A stretch of 64,000 nt of DNA from an uncultured Prevotellaceae bacterium (GCA_902778255.1 CACYXD010000002.1:124001-188000), one strand, 5' to 3'; shown: positions 33,289-45,357, numbered from the stretch's first letter. The notes: generated by a model from the sequence alone, not told the origin. Translations and numbers: made by a program.

Positions 33289-34391
33289 TTGATAATCTCT
33301 TTTGAGGTGATGATAACGCGGGTCTTCCTGCTATAAGTGCCTATCTGCTTTCCTAGCTGCTTGACAGCATCGGCAATCATCTGTTCAAATGACAGCGTAT
33401 CAGCATCATAGACAACACAGTCAGAGTCGGATTTCTCTTCAGCTATTGCAAGTCCTTTACGACGGGCTATGTCCATACAACAGTCAATCATCGGCTGCTG
33501 CCCCTGAAAATAATAGGTCGTGTCGGCAGTACGCTCGCCATAATCACCCAGATACCTACGTAATAGCATATACTGCATCTGTACAAGCGCCAGGAAAGCC
33601 CTACAATAAATGGCTATTTTTACTGGCAATGTCAGCAAGAAACCAAGATGGCCATAATGTTTTCGGAAGAATATCAGCATTGCCTGATAGAACACATGGA
33701 CATAGCGGAATGACGTTTTCTGGGTTGATTCCCCTTTATAATGAACGATATGGGCTGGTATATACCAGTTCTCATACCCACCTTTCTTGATACGATATGA
33801 AAGGTCGATATCCTCGCCATACATAAAGAAATCCTCATCGAGCAATCCCACCTTTTCTAAGGCTGAGCGTCGAAGCATCATAAACGCTCCACTTACCACA
33901 TCTATTTGTCCTGGCTCCGTCCACGACAGATGACTCATATAATATCGACTTGACAAACCGAGCATCTTGAGTAATGAGACATAGGGAGTGGGAAGCCCGC
34001 GACGCGACTCTCGAGCAATGCTTCCATCAGCATTATGCATCATCACGCCTGCCCCACCCGCATGGGGATGAGCATCCATAAAATCCAATACCTGACGAAT
34101 ACTGTTTTCGCCTACGAACGTATCTGGATTGAGCAAGAGGACATATTCGCCGCTTGACTGTGAGATGGCGATATTATTGGCTTTTGCGAAACCGAGATTA
34201 TGGTTACACTCTATCAGAGTAATGGTATCGGCAAAACGGCGCTTCAAATAGTCAACAGAGTCATCAGAGGAATGATTGTCAACCACAAAAATCTCTACCT
34301 CAAGCCCCTTTGTGGCTCGTTGTACGCTGTCAACACATTGTTCAAGATAATAACAGACGTTATAGCTGACTATGATAACCGTTAGTTTCAT
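33285..34391 (-). CDS. Glycosyltransferase family 2 (rhamnosyltransferase-like)
   Basis: A GT-A fold: VIIVSYNVCYYLEQCVDSV, VVDNHSSDDSVD, then the metal-binding LLLNPDTFV and the acceptor-side EDIDLSYRIKKGG. A C-terminal region has a hydrophobic stretch (about 235-285) that may contact the membrane. The best fit is the group that transfers rhamnose to cell-surface glycans; rfbD, which makes dTDP-rhamnose, is encoded about 10 kb away. It overlaps both neighbours by 4 bp. Confidence 0.82.
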   Translation of the reverse strand: MKLTVIIVSYNVCYYLEQCVDSVQRATKGLEVEIFVVDNHSSDDSVDYLKRRFADTITLIECNHNLGFAKANNIAISQSSGEYVLLLNPDTFVGENSIRQVLDFMDAHPHAGGAGVMMHNADGSIARESRRGLPTPYVSLLKMLGLSSRYYMSHLSWTEPGQIDVVSGAFMMLRRSALEKVGLLDEDFFMYGEDIDLSYRIKKGGYENWYIPAHIVHYKGESTQKTSFRYVHVFYQAMLIFFRKHYGHLGFLLTLPVKIAIYCRAFLALVQMQYMLLRRYLGDYGERTADTTYYFQGQQPMIDCCMDIARRKGLAIAEEKSDSDCVVYDADTLSFEQMIADAVKQLGKQIGTYSRKTRVIITSKEIIK

Positions 34392-34864
34392 ACTTCTGTC
34401 TCCTGGTCTTCAGTATTATCTGCTTCTACTTTCGTTTCTTCTGTCTCCGCTTTACACCGGTTCATCGTTGGCAGTACAAACGGCATCGTGAGCATCACCA
34501 TCACAGCCAGATAGCCAAAAGCGGCTTCAAAGCCATAGAGATAATATAGCAAGGTGTTACTCACCAGCAAGAAACCTAATATCAACATGCGCACACTACC
34601 CCACTTCAGCAGAGCGTCTTGCGAGTTTGCTATGAGCGCATGATGAATGCGCTGGAACTTAAACAAGCGCAAGGCCAATGGTACCAAGCCTAATGTCAAC
34701 AGTATCTCCACCATCTGTACAACGACCCCCAGTTGGCGGTCTTCGTCAGACGAGAGCAAGGCCATATCTACCTCCAAGAACTCCCCACAGCAATACAAGC
34801 CTGCAGCAGCGAATAATATCAGCCAATAGATGGCCATCAATATGTTACGTGTTCGTTTCATCAT
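34388..34864 (-). CDS. Membrane protein of unknown function
   Basis: The product has 158 residues with four predicted membrane helices (about 10-28, 48-66, 89-108, 113-130) and an acidic, charged C-terminal tail (ETEETKVEADNTEDQETEV). No enzyme motif is seen. It sits 10 bp after recR and overlaps the glycosyltransferase by 4 bp. I do not recognise a family. Confidence 0.7.
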   Translation of the reverse strand: MMKRTRNILMAIYWLILFAAAGLYCCGEFLEVDMALLSSDEDRQLGVVVQMVEILLTLGLVPLALRLFKFQRIHHALIANSQDALLKWGSVRMLILGFLLVSNTLLYYLYGFEAAFGYLAVMVMLTMPFVLPTMNRCKAETEETKVEADNTEDQETEV

Positions 34865-34874
34865 TCATTGAGTT

Positions 34875-35485
34875 TTATTTCCCGTCAAAAGGTGTTCGGT
34901 TCAGGATTGATCGTCCCAGCGTCACCTCATCGGTATATTCCAGTTCGTTGCCGACAGCAATACCTCTGGCAATGATGGATATCTTTACATCAAAGGAAGC
35001 CAATTTGCGGAAGATATAGAAATTGGTCGTGTCGCCCTCCATCGTTGAGCTTAGAGCTAGAATGACCTCCTTCACATCCCCTTCTTCCACACGGTTCACC
35101 AGCGACTCTATTTCCAGGTCGCCAGGCCCGATTCCATCCATTGGCGAGATGAGTCCGCCTAGGACATGATAAAGGCCTGAAAACTGCTGGGTGTTTTCCA
35201 CTGCCATCACATCCTGAATGTTTTCCACAACACAGATGGTTGACGCATCCCGACGCTCATCCGAGCAGATAGGACAGACCTCCTGATCGCTGATATTATG
35301 ACACACTCGACAGAATTTCACCTCTTGCTTCATCTGACTGACGGCATCGGTAAACTGCATGACATCCTCCGCATCCTGACGCAACAGGTGAAGCACTAGC
35401 CGTAAGGCCGTTTTGCGACCTATGCCAGGCAGCTGAGAGAACTCATGAACAGCCCGTTCTAATAGTCGTGATGGATATTGCTGTA

Positions 35486-35489
<4 letters not shown>
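34875..35489 (-). CDS. recR: Recombination mediator RecR
   Basis: RecR works with RecF/RecO to load RecA at gaps. A helix-hairpin-helix ([17 protein letters not shown]), a C4 zinc finger ([18 protein letters not shown]), a Toprim domain ([13 protein letters not shown]) and a C-terminal Walker-B-like helix appear in the expected order. Length (204) is normal. It overlaps the upstream ABC-F gene by 4 bp. Confidence 0.95.
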
Positions 35490-37273
<1,784 letters not shown>

Positions 37274-37276
37274 CTA

Positions 37277-37876
37277 CTATTTCAGCGACTTATTGACCTG
37301 ATCAATATAATTGAGCACCTCTTCGCGCCCGCGCGCATTATTAGAAGAGGTGATAAAATATGGCGGCATCTCCTCCCAGGTCTCCAGCATCGTCTTCACA
37401 TAAGCATCAACGTTTGCCTTCACCTTTGATTCCGACAGTTTATCGGCCTTTGTAAAGATGATGGCAAAGGGGATGCTCGATACCCCCAGCCAATTGATAA
37501 ACTCCAAGTCTATCTTCTGTGGCTCCAAGCGGATATCAACCAGCACAAACACATTCACCAACTGTTCGCGCTCCAATATATAGCCACGGATCATCTGGTC
37601 AAGCTTGGCCACCTCGGTCTTGGAACGCTTGGCGAAGCCATAGCCTGGCAGATCGACAAGATACCACTCTCGGTTCATCAGGAAATGGTTGATGAGCAAG
37701 GTCTTGCCTGGCGTTGAAGATGTCTTAGCCAGTTTCTTGTTGCGCGAGAGCATATTGATCAAACTCGACTTGCCCACATTAGACCTTCCGATAAACGCAT
37801 ATTCGGGTTTGGTGTCCTTAGGGCACATCGACTCGCGTGGCGACGACAGTGTGAATTCTGCTGTTTTGATATCCAT
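37277..37876 (-). CDS. engB: Ribosome biogenesis GTPase YsxC/EngB
   Basis: A small GTPase needed for large-subunit assembly. G1 [13 protein letters not shown]3 DLPGYG and G4 TKADK are all present in 199 residues. It begins 67 bp after DUF4293, with a hairpin in the gap. Confidence 0.93.
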   Translation of the reverse strand: MDIKTAEFTLSSPRESMCPKDTKPEYAFIGRSNVGKSSLINMLSRNKKLAKTSSTPGKTLLINHFLMNREWYLVDLPGYGFAKRSKTEVAKLDQMIRGYILEREQLVNVFVLVDIRLEPQKIDLEFINWLGVSSIPFAIIFTKADKLSESKVKANVDAYVKTMLETWEEMPPYFITSSNNARGREEVLNYIDQVNKSLK

Positions 37877-37891
37877 ATTTTTTGAGATAAT

Positions 37892-37928
37892 AAAGGGGCG
37901 ACGCGCTTTCTATGCCCGACACCCCTTT
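37892..37928 (-). terminator. Possible terminator between DUF4293 and engB
   Basis: AAAGGGG pairs with CCCCTTT across a 23-nt loop; the reverse transcript would end CCCCTTTATT. The weak loop suggests only partial termination. Confidence 0.4.
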
Positions 37929-37943
37929 GATGTTTTCTTCGAT

Positions 37944-38285
37944 TTACCTGATTCTATCGAGCGACCTCACTAACTTCTCATCCTTCACTATTCTGTTTCG
38001 AGCCAGGAAGAGAAAGATGACAGCCACCATCGGCAATGCCATCGGCCACACCAGCATAGGTTGCTGCACGGCTAAGATGATATAATAGACTATTGCCAAC
38101 GCCATAGCTGCCGTACATAATGTAGCCTGCGTGGGACGTTTGCGGAAGAGGAATATATTACCCAGCGACAAGAGCGCCAAACAACCTAACAACACCTCTG
38201 TCCACAGCATATCGCTCATTACCGCACTCACGGCAAATGCGATACCCGCCAGTAGAAGGAAAATGGTCTGAATACGCTGAATCAT
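37944..38285 (-). CDS. DUF4293 family membrane protein
   Basis: The product has 113 residues with four hydrophobic helices and the family start MIQRIQTIFLLLAG and end LVRSLDRIR. The family is restricted to Bacteroidetes and has no known function. It overlaps the omega-like gene by 4 bp. Confidence 0.8.
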   Translation of the reverse strand: MIQRIQTIFLLLAGIAFAVSAVMSDMLWTEVLLGCLALLSLGNIFLFRKRPTQATLCTAAMALAIVYYIILAVQQPMLVWPMALPMVAVIFLFLARNRIVKDEKLVRSLDRIR

Positions 38286-38620
38286 GCCTCTGCGTTCTGA
38301 GCATCCTTAGCAGGATCGCGCCAATAGACCTTGCCCTCTACGAATTCCTGAGTAGCCAGCAGCGATGGTTTGGGCAACTTCTCGTAGTAGCGTGAAATCT
38401 CTATCTGCTCGCGATTTTCGAACACTTCCTCCAATGACTCATTGTAAGAAGCGAACTCAGCCAGTTTCTTTGACAGGTCTTCCTTGATTTGAACTGAAAT
38501 TTGATTAGCACGCTTCGCAATGATTGAAACGCTCTCGTAGATGTTTCCAGTCTCATCACAGAGATCCATGATGTTGCGAGTAACGGTATTTACCGGTGCT
38601 TTTGATTTCTTGTAATCCAT
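38282..38620 (-). CDS. rpoZ: RNA polymerase omega-subunit family protein
   Basis: The product has 112 residues. The segment GNIYESVSIIAKRANQISVQIKEDL matches the omega motif (xxSRYxLVxxAxKRARQ type) in a diverged Bacteroidales form. Omega helps assemble and stabilise RNA polymerase. It lies 19 bp after bamD and 4 bp overlapping with DUF4293, the usual order in this group. Confidence 0.8.
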   Translation of the reverse strand: MDYKKSKAPVNTVTRNIMDLCDETGNIYESVSIIAKRANQISVQIKEDLSKKLAEFASYNESLEEVFENREQIEISRYYEKLPKPSLLATQEFVEGKVYWRDPAKDAQNAEA

Positions 38621-38639
38621 TGTTGTATTTGAAATTATA

Positions 38640-39467
38640 TTAATCCTTTGTTACTTTCTTGCATTTAGCGATATATTTCTCGGCCAGCGACTTGCTTGTT
38701 GACTCCGGATACTCGTTCAGGAATCCGTAGCATTCGTCCTCAGCATCCTGATAGCGCTCCATACGCTTATCTGCACTTGAGTTCTCGGCCAGTTCAAACT
38801 TGCTCTTCATAATCAGCAGCGAGAAGTCCTCACGGTGATTTGAATAGGGATAGGTCTTCAGCGCATTCTGAGCCACGATGATGCTCGATGAATAATTACT
38901 CTCGCTGTTGGAGTTGATGTTGCCGAAATAGCCTCCCAAATTATAATAGAGCTGTGCTGAGAGCAGTTCCTTCATCACCAGTTTTTCCTGCAGGTCAAAC
39001 AGGCGGTCTTGCGCTTTACTTCGCAGTGGAGACTCCGGATAGAAATCCAGGAATTGCTGGTAGGCATTGATAGCACCTATCGTAGGCGTCTGATCCAGAC
39101 GGGGCTCTGGCGCACCCTCATAAAGCGACTGTCCGACATAGAACAAAGCCTGCTCGGCATACAGACCACGCGGATAAGACGAGAAATACTTCTTGAAGGT
39201 AGTTGCTGCCGTCTCGTAGTCGCCGTTCATATATTGCGACATCGCCAACATATAAAGGGCCTCTTCTGCTTCGTCGGTACCCTTCTTCAGCGTGATCAGG
39301 TCTTGCAGCAACAACTCAGCGCGTCCGAACTTGCCGTCTGCGAAACATTGCTTGGCAAATTCGTACTTGTAGTCGTAATCAGTACTCTTGAAAACCCTGT
39401 TAAACTCAGTTGCGCATCCCGTCAGCAGGAGTACAACTGAGCACAATATAATGGTTTTGATTTTCAT
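38640..39467 (-). CDS. bamD: Outer membrane protein assembly factor BamD
   Basis: Lipoprotein signal with lipobox LLLTGC (residues about 13-18). The mature part is a TPR superhelix (LYMLAMSQYMNGDYETAATTF, QALFYVGQSLY, ALKTYPYSN). BamD is the lipoprotein partner of BamA in outer-membrane protein insertion. Length (275) is normal. It is the first gene of the long reverse operon. Confidence 0.92.
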   Translation of the reverse strand: MKIKTIILCSVVLLLTGCATEFNRVFKSTDYDYKYEFAKQCFADGKFGRAELLLQDLITLKKGTDEAEEALYMLAMSQYMNGDYETAATTFKKYFSSYPRGLYAEQALFYVGQSLYEGAPEPRLDQTPTIGAINAYQQFLDFYPESPLRSKAQDRLFDLQEKLVMKELLSAQLYYNLGGYFGNINSNSESNYSSSIIVAQNALKTYPYSNHREDFSLLIMKSKFELAENSSADKRMERYQDAEDECYGFLNEYPESTSKSLAEKYIAKCKKVTKD

Positions 39468-39487
39468 CTACATCGAGTTTTGAGCTG

Positions 39488-39518
39488 CAAAATTACACAT
39501 TTTTGCGCAAAGCACAAA
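39488..39518 (-). promoter_or_regulatory. Promoter of the bamD operon
   Basis: Reverse-strand TAATTTTG (39488-39495) and TTTG (39515-39518), 19 bp apart. Confidence 0.7.
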
Positions 39519-39569
39519 GCGTTTATTAATTTTTTAAACACAGATTATACAGATTTCACAGATTATTTG

Positions 39570-39577
39570 TAATTTTG
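39570..39577 (+). promoter_or_regulatory. Promoter -7 element of uvrB
   Basis: TAATTTTG ends 9 bp before the ATG at 39587; the leader is about 7 nt. Confidence 0.6.
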
Positions 39578-39586
39578 CAGTTTGAA

Positions 39587-41614
39587 ATGGACTTTAAACT
39601 GACTTCCAAATACCAACCTACTGGCGATCAGCCAGAAGCTATCCGCGAGTTGACCGATGGTGTAAGACGTGGAGACCGCGCCCAGGTTCTACTTGGTGTG
39701 ACGGGCTCCGGAAAGACGTTTACGATGGCCAATGTGATAGCCAACATCAACCGCCCAACCCTTATTCTTAGCCACAACAAGACGCTGGCCGCTCAGCTCT
39801 ACGATGAGATGCGCGGCTTCTTCCCCGACAACGCCGTAGAGTATTACGTCAGTTATTACGACTATTATCAGCCTGAGGCCTATCTGCCTGCCAGCGACAC
39901 GTATATCGAGAAAGACCTGGCTATCAACGAGGAGATCGACCGCTTGCGTCTGTCGGCCGTGAGCAGCCTGCTTTCTGGCAGGAAGGATGTCGTTGTCATT
40001 TCGTCTATCTCCTGTATCTACGGTATGGGCAGTCCCAATGCGCTGTCAGAAAATGTTGTCGAGATCCGCCAGGGTCAGAATATCGAGCGCAACGCATTGC
40101 TCAGAAAGCTGGTGCAGTCGCTCTACGTGCGCAACGATATTGCCTTGGAGCGCGGCACCTTTCGCGTAAAAGGCGACACCGTCGATGTTTATATGGCCTA
40201 TAGCGAAAAGATTCTGCGCATCACGTTCTGGGACGATGAGATTGATACCATTGAGGAGCTCGACCCCGTCACCCTGCTGCGCTTAGGACGCTATGCTGAC
40301 TACAAGCTCTATCCTGCCAATCTGTTTATGACCACACAGGAACAGACCAACAAGGCCATTCACGATATCCAGGACGATCTAACCAAGCAAGTGGCGTTCT
40401 TCGAGGAATTGGGCGACCCCATCAAGGCCCAGCGCATCAAGGAGCGCGTGGAGTACGATATGGAGATGATCAAGGAACTGGGCCATTGTTCGGGCATTGA
40501 GAACTATTCCCGCTATTTCGACGGCAGGAAGGCCGGCGAGCGTCCCTATTGTCTGCTCGACTTCTTCCCCGACGACTTCCTGATGTTCATCGACGAGAGT
40601 CACGTCTCCGTGCCTCAGATAGGCGCTATGTACGGTGGCGACAGGGCTCGCAAGACCAATCTCGTGGAATATGGTTTCCGTCTGCCCGCTGCCTTCGACA
40701 ACCGTCCGCTGACCTTCGATGAGTTCCAGCAGGAGGTCAACCAGATTATCTATGTCTCGGCCACGCCTGCCGATTACGAGCTGGCACAGTCGGAAGGCGT
40801 TGTCGTAGAGCAGATTATCCGTCCTACGGGCCTTCTTGACCCTGAGATAGAAGTGCGCCCCAGCGAGAATCAGATTGACGATCTGCTGGAAGAAATCCGC
40901 TTGAGGACAGAGCGTCATGAAAGGGTGTTGATTACCACCCTGACCAAGCGAATGGCAGAAGAGCTAACAGAATTTCTGTTGAATCACGGTGTACGCACCG
41001 CCTATATCCACAGCGATGTGGCAACCCTCGACCGTGTGCAGATACTGGAGAAGCTGCGCAATGGTGAGTTCGATGTACTGGTGGGTGTCAACCTGCTGCG
41101 CGAAGGTCTTGACCTGCCCGAGGTTTCGCTGGTGGCCATCCTTGATGCTGACAAGGAGGGCTTCTTGAGGAATCGCCGTTCGTTGGTTCAGACAGCAGGC
41201 CGCGCTGCTCGAAACGTCAATGGGCGCGTCATCATGTATGCCGACACCATCACCCGCTCGATGCAGGAGACCATTGACGAGACTAATCGTCGACGCACCA
41301 AGCAGTTACAGTATAACGAGCAGCACGGCATCACGCCCACACAGATTCAGAAAGCCCTGAAGAGTGCGCTGAGTCGCAGCGACGACCGTCCAGACATCAA
41401 GGAACTCAAGAACGCCCAGTTCTCAGGGCACGATTCTCATTATGACAAGGCCGCCGATCCTATCGAGGAGCGTATGACGCGTCCGCAGCTGGAAAAGCTC
41501 ATTGCCGAGACCACACGCCGCATGAAAGAGGCGGCCAAGCAGTTGGATTTCCTGCAGGCCGCCCAATATCGCGACGAAATCATTCGTATGCAAAAGGAAT
41601 TGGAGTTGAAATAA
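39587..41614 (+). CDS. uvrB: Excinuclease ABC subunit B
   Basis: UvrB verifies DNA damage and recruits UvrC. Walker A GVTGSGKTFT, the beta-hairpin YYVSYYDYYQPEAYLP, the DEAD-type FIDESHVS, helicase motifs V/VI (GVNLLREGLDLPEV, QTAGRAARN) and a C-terminal UVR domain are all present. The start ATG (MDFKLTSKYQP) at 39587 is preferred over the TTG at 39575, which falls on the promoter. Confidence 0.96.
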   Translation: MDFKLTSKYQPTGDQPEAIRELTDGVRRGDRAQVLLGVTGSGKTFTMANVIANINRPTLILSHNKTLAAQLYDEMRGFFPDNAVEYYVSYYDYYQPEAYLPASDTYIEKDLAINEEIDRLRLSAVSSLLSGRKDVVVISSISCIYGMGSPNALSENVVEIRQGQNIERNALLRKLVQSLYVRNDIALERGTFRVKGDTVDVYMAYSEKILRITFWDDEIDTIEELDPVTLLRLGRYADYKLYPANLFMTTQEQTNKAIHDIQDDLTKQVAFFEELGDPIKAQRIKERVEYDMEMIKELGHCSGIENYSRYFDGRKAGERPYCLLDFFPDDFLMFIDESHVSVPQIGAMYGGDRARKTNLVEYGFRLPAAFDNRPLTFDEFQQEVNQIIYVSATPADYELAQSEGVVVEQIIRPTGLLDPEIEVRPSENQIDDLLEEIRLRTERHERVLITTLTKRMAEELTEFLLNHGVRTAYIHSDVATLDRVQILEKLRNGEFDVLVGVNLLREGLDLPEVSLVAILDADKEGFLRNRRSLVQTAGRAARNVNGRVIMYADTITRSMQETIDETNRRRTKQLQYNEQHGITPTQIQKALKSALSRSDDRPDIKELKNAQFSGHDSHYDKAADPIEERMTRPQLEKLIAETTRRMKEAAKQLDFLQAAQYRDEIIRMQKELELK

Positions 41615-41645
41615 TGCTCAACCCTCAATTCTCATTTTTCATTCT
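41615..41645. repeat. Short 7-bp repeats in the uvrB/prfC gap
   Basis: CTCAACC, CTCAATT, CTCATTT, TTCATTC fill the 31-bp convergent gap. No hairpin terminator is seen. Confidence 0.45.
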
Positions 41646-43235
41646 CTAAAACTCGCTGGTGAAGTGGAACTGGATATGCTCGAAGTCCTGCTGAGCCATC
41701 TGTAGCACGTAGCCTGAGTCGGCCAGGAACACATCCCTACCCTCTTTATCCTTCGCCATATACTGGTACTTGCGCTTCTTGAAGATCTCCAGCTCTTTTT
41801 CGTCATCACTCGAAATCCAGCAGGCTTTATACAGGTGTACGGGCTCCCAGCGGCACTTGGCGTTGTACTCGTTCTCCAAGCGGTACTGGATAACCTCGAA
41901 CTGCAGCTGTCCTACGGTTCCGATAATCTTGCGGTTGTTAAACTGGTTGACAAACAGCTGTGCCACACCTTCGTCCATCAACTGGTCGATACCTTTCTGC
42001 AACTGCTTGGCCTTCATAGGATCATCGTTCTCGATATACTTGAACAGCTCGGGTGAGAACGAAGGCAGACCGCGGAAATGCAGCTGCTCGCCCTCAGTAA
42101 TCGTATCACCAATCTTGAAGATGCCTCCCGTATCGGGCAGACCTACAATATCGCCTGGCCAAGCCTCGTCGATAGTACTCTTACGCTGCGCCATAAACTG
42201 CGTGGGCGAGGTAAAGCGCATCGTCTTGCCCTGACGCACATGCAGATAGGGCTGGTTGCGCTGGAATTTTCCGCTGCACACCTTACAGAAGGCGATACAC
42301 GAACGGTGATTGGGGTCGATATTGGCAGTAATCTTGAAGATGAAGCCAGTGAATTTCTGCTCCTCGGGCTGCACCTCGCGCTCCTCAGCCTTGGTAGGAC
42401 GGGGACTGGGCGCAATCTCTACGAAGCAGTTCAGAAGTTCCTGCACGCCGAAGTTATTCAATGCAGAACCAAAGAACACGGGAGCCACCTCTGCCGAGCG
42501 GTAGGTCTCTACGTCAAACTCGGGATAGACGCCATCTACCAGTTCCAGGTCTTCACGGAGCTTGGCAGCATCGGTTTCTCCTACGCGCTGATCGAGCTCA
42601 GCGGAACTGACCTCCACACTAACTTTCTCCGTAACGCGCTGCTTATCAGGCGTAAAGAGGTCGAGTTTCTGCTCGTAAATATTATACACGCCCTTGAACT
42701 TTGCACCCTGATTGATAGGCCAAGACAGGGGGCGCACCTTGATTTCCAGCTCCTTCTCCAACTCATCAAGCAGGTCGAAGGGGTCACGACCCTCACGGTC
42801 CATCTTGTTCACAAAGATGATGACAGGGGTCTTGCGCATACGACACACCGTCATCAGCTTGCGCGTCTGCGTCTCCACACCCTTGGCACCATCCACCACG
42901 ATGATAGCCGAGTCAACGGCAGTCAGCGTGCGGAAGGTATCCTCCGCGAAGTCCTGGTGACCAGGGGTATCCAGGATGTTTACCTTGTACTCTATATCCT
43001 TGCCATCGGGGGTGTAGTCAAACTCCATCACAGAGGTTGACACCGAGATACCACGTTGCTTCTCGATCTCCATCCAGTCGCTCGTGGCTGTCTTCTTGAT
43101 TTTGTTACTCTTCACGGCACCGGCCACCTGAATCTGTCCGCCAAAGAGCAGGAATTTTTCTGTCAGCGTGGTCTTACCGGCATCCGGGTGCGAAATAATC
43201 GCAAACGTTCTTCTACGTTCTATCTCCTGATTCAC
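41646..43235 (-). CDS. prfC: Peptide chain release factor 3
   Basis: RF3 is a translational GTPase that removes RF1/RF2 after peptide release. [19 protein letters not shown] (G1), the switch [20 protein letters not shown] (G3) and [10 protein letters not shown] (G4) are present, followed by domains II and III to 529 residues. The start lies 31 bp after rfbD; the gap holds TTTACTA-type 7-bp repeats. It is the last gene of the lysE-DUF4924-rfbD-prfC run. Confidence 0.95.
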   Translation of the reverse strand: MNQEIERRRTFAIISHPDAGKTTLTEKFLLFGGQIQVAGAVKSNKIKKTATSDWMEIEKQRGISVSTSVMEFDYTPDGKDIEYKVNILDTPGHQDFAEDTFRTLTAVDSAIIVVDGAKGVETQTRKLMTVCRMRKTPVIIFVNKMDREGRDPFDLLDELEKELEIKVRPLSWPINQGAKFKGVYNIYEQKLDLFTPDKQRVTEKVSVEVSSAELDQRVGETDAAKLREDLELVDGVYPEFDVETYRSAEVAPVFFGSALNNFGVQELLNCFVEIAPSPRPTKAEEREVQPEEQKFTGFIFKITANIDPNHRSCIAFCKVCSGKFQRNQPYLHVRQGKTMRFTSPTQFMAQRKSTIDEAWPGDIVGLPDTGGIFKIGDTITEGEQLHFRGLPSFSPELFKYIENDDPMKAKQLQKGIDQLMDEGVAQLFVNQFNNRKIIGTVGQLQFEVIQYRLENEYNAKCRWEPVHLYKACWISSDDEKELEIFKKRKYQYMAKDKEGRDVFLADSGYVLQMAQQDFEHIQFHFTSEF

Positions 43236-43266
43236 AACTATAATTTACTATTTGACTATTTACTAT
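43236..43266. repeat. Short 7-8-bp repeats in the rfbD/prfC gap
   Basis: TTTACTA, TTTGACTA, TTTACTA, TTTACAA in tandem. Confidence 0.5.
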
Positions 43267-44115
43267 TTACAATTTTGCAATGCACTCGGCCAACGAGTCT
43301 TCCCAGTAAGGAATCTCTATACCATAGGTCTTCTTGATCTTTGTCTTGTCAAGCACGCTGTAGTGCGGACGGGCTGCCGGCGTAGGATATTCCGAGGTGT
43401 GGAGCGGACGTACCTTACAGGTGTTGATACCAGCCAACCGGTGGATGGCTTTCGTAAAGTCATACCACGATATAACACCCTCATTACTAAAGTGATACAC
43501 GCCAGGATTAACGCCTTGGTTTATGGCAGCAAAGATGGCCACAGCAAGGTCCCGTGCATAGGTTGGCGTGCCTATCTGATCGAAGATGACACCCAGTTCT
43601 TGACGCTCGCGTCCCAGGCGTATCATCGTCTTCACAAAGTTATTGCCAAACGTAGAGTAGAGCCAGGCCGTGCGGATAATCATCGACAGCGGACACAGTT
43701 TCTGCACATTCAACTCGCCCACCAGTTTCGTACGTCCATAGACGCTGTTCGGACAGGTGTCCTCATCCTCCTTATAAGGGGTGTGATTGGTGCCGTCAAA
43801 CACATAGTCGGTAGAAATCTGGATCATCCATCCACCCCTGTTTCCCACGGCGTGAGCCAGGTAGGCGGGAGCCTCGGCATTGAGTCGCTGACAGAGCTCC
43901 TCGTTCTCCTCGGCCTTATCCACAGCGGTATAGGCAGCGCAGTTCACAATTCCGTCAATCTTGTGCTCCTCAACAAACGCCTCAATAGCCTCCTGATTGG
44001 TGATATCCAGTTCCTGCACATCGGTATTGAAATAGGTATGCTGTGGGTTCTCACGCTCCAGCAATTGCATCTCGTTGCCCAGCTGTCCGTTACAGCCAGT
44101 TATCAATATATTCAT
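43267..44115 (-). CDS. rfbD: dTDP-4-dehydrorhamnose reductase
   Basis: Last step of dTDP-L-rhamnose synthesis. The NAD(P) fold starts ITGCNGQLGNEM; STDYVFDG and YGRTKLVGE carry the SDR active-site Tyr/Lys; length is 282. rfbA, rfbB and rfbC are not in the window, so the pathway is split. It lies 3 bp after DUF4924. Confidence 0.92.
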   Translation of the reverse strand: MNILITGCNGQLGNEMQLLERENPQHTYFNTDVQELDITNQEAIEAFVEEHKIDGIVNCAAYTAVDKAEENEELCQRLNAEAPAYLAHAVGNRGGWMIQISTDYVFDGTNHTPYKEDEDTCPNSVYGRTKLVGELNVQKLCPLSMIIRTAWLYSTFGNNFVKTMIRLGRERQELGVIFDQIGTPTYARDLAVAIFAAINQGVNPGVYHFSNEGVISWYDFTKAIHRLAGINTCKVRPLHTSEYPTPAARPHYSVLDKTKIKKTYGIEIPYWEDSLAECIAKL

Positions 44116-44118
44116 ACG

Positions 44119-44661
44119 CTAAAACTCCAGCGGTTCTTCTTTGTCTTTCTTGTAATAATCGCTCAGCATCCCTATGAAGGTAGAAACCTCCTTGAGGGCG
44201 TGCTCCGTATTCGTGGTGATCTCCTTTTTCTGCAGACGCAACATCATCACGCCGTAGAGCAGGTTCAGACAGGTCTCTATCTCGCCCTCTTCCTTGTTGG
44301 CACCACGGTTGCGCAATTCCACGATAAAGGGCAACACCTTGTAATATTCGGCATTATAAAAGGGAAATTTCGACGATGAGAGTAGCTGCTGGTGCAGTTC
44401 TGAGAGCATCTGCAGCGTCACCTTATTGATTTGCAGATGACCTTGCTCGCGACAGCCCTCCTGGTTCATCATCCTGATCAGGTTGCCAAACCAGTCGGCC
44501 TCCTCTTCCTTCCGCTCGTCGTCATAGTCGAAACGGTCGATATATTCTCGGCGGATACGGGGCAGTGAACAGCCGAATGCACGTATCGTATCCTCTACCT
44601 GCCACATATAAAGCAGGTATTCCGCAATGTTGTTCTTACGTAATTCCTGTGCAACAAACAT
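44119..44661 (-). CDS. DUF4924 family protein
   Basis: The start at 44661 (MFVAQELRKNNIAEYLLYMWQVED) is the family start; the longer frame overlaps the LysE gene. The product is an all-helical 180-residue protein with conserved CREQGHLQ and AEYYKVLPFIVELRN. No function is known. It is usually found beside rfbD in this group. Confidence 0.8.
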   Translation of the reverse strand: MFVAQELRKNNIAEYLLYMWQVEDTIRAFGCSLPRIRREYIDRFDYDDERKEEEADWFGNLIRMMNQEGCREQGHLQINKVTLQMLSELHQQLLSSSKFPFYNAEYYKVLPFIVELRNRGANKEEGEIETCLNLLYGVMMLRLQKKEITTNTEHALKEVSTFIGMLSDYYKKDKEEPLEF

Positions 44662-44668
44662 AAATAAT

Positions 44669-45349
44669 TCAGAAAATATTATAGAGATGCAGGCTGAAGA
44701 GCGTGGTGAGCAGCACAATCAAACTGCCCAGAATCACCAGCGTGCCAATTATCCTGTTGATAATACGAATGCCGTTATTGTCGAATTTCAGTCTTATCAC
44801 GTCCACCAGCCAGGTCAGTCCCCACCACCACAGCAGCGCGCCGCCCACGATACTGGTGAAGCCCACCACCATCTCAAGGGGTTTATCGGGCTGCAGACCA
44901 AATGAGAACTGCGCATACAGGGCCATAAAGAGGAAGACAATCAGCGGATTGCTCAGCGTCACAAGGAAGGCCGTAATGCCGTTGTGAGTCAGCGTGCCCT
45001 TGTTCTTTCCTGGCGTGCGCAACTTCTTCGTAGGATCTGTGCGATAGGTGAAGATGCCGAATGCCAGCAGCATCAGGCTACCCGCTATCTGCAGATAGAA
45101 CCGGTTGGTATCGTTGCTCACCAGCTCTACCACCATACCCATGCCCAAGCCCGTGATACCGGCATAGATAATGTCGCTCAGCGCAGCGCCACAACCCGTG
45201 ACGAAACCATACCAGCGTCCCTTGTTGAGCGTACGCTGCACACAGAGCACGCCTACAGGTCCCATAGGAGCTGATGCAATGATGCCAATGAGCAGCCCCT
45301 TGAATACTATATCCAACAAATTCGGTATCGTGTTTACGTCGAATGTCAT
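44669..45349 (-). CDS. LysE-type exporter family protein
   Basis: The start at 45349 (MTFDVNTIPN) lies just after a promoter; the frame itself is open to 45469. Six membrane segments with the family motif GLLIGIIASAPMGPVGVLCVQRTL and a conserved NP in LVTLSNPLIVF. The family exports amino acids or small molecules; substrate unknown. Length is 226. Confidence 0.82.
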   Translation of the reverse strand: MTFDVNTIPNLLDIVFKGLLIGIIASAPMGPVGVLCVQRTLNKGRWYGFVTGCGAALSDIIYAGITGLGMGMVVELVSNDTNRFYLQIAGSLMLLAFGIFTYRTDPTKKLRTPGKNKGTLTHNGITAFLVTLSNPLIVFLFMALYAQFSFGLQPDKPLEMVVGFTSIVGGALLWWWGLTWLVDVIRLKFDNNGIRIINRIIGTLVILGSLIVLLTTLFSLHLYNIF

Positions 45350-45357
45350 AGCGTTTG

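Noticed and set aside
42078-43040. 320-codon frame opposite prfC
   Set aside because: prfC is complete with all GTPase motifs; the opposite frame shows only leucine- and histidine-rich noise.
43252-44379. 375-codon frame opposite rfbD
   Set aside because: rfbD has clear SDR motifs; the opposite frame lacks any domain and crosses two gene boundaries.
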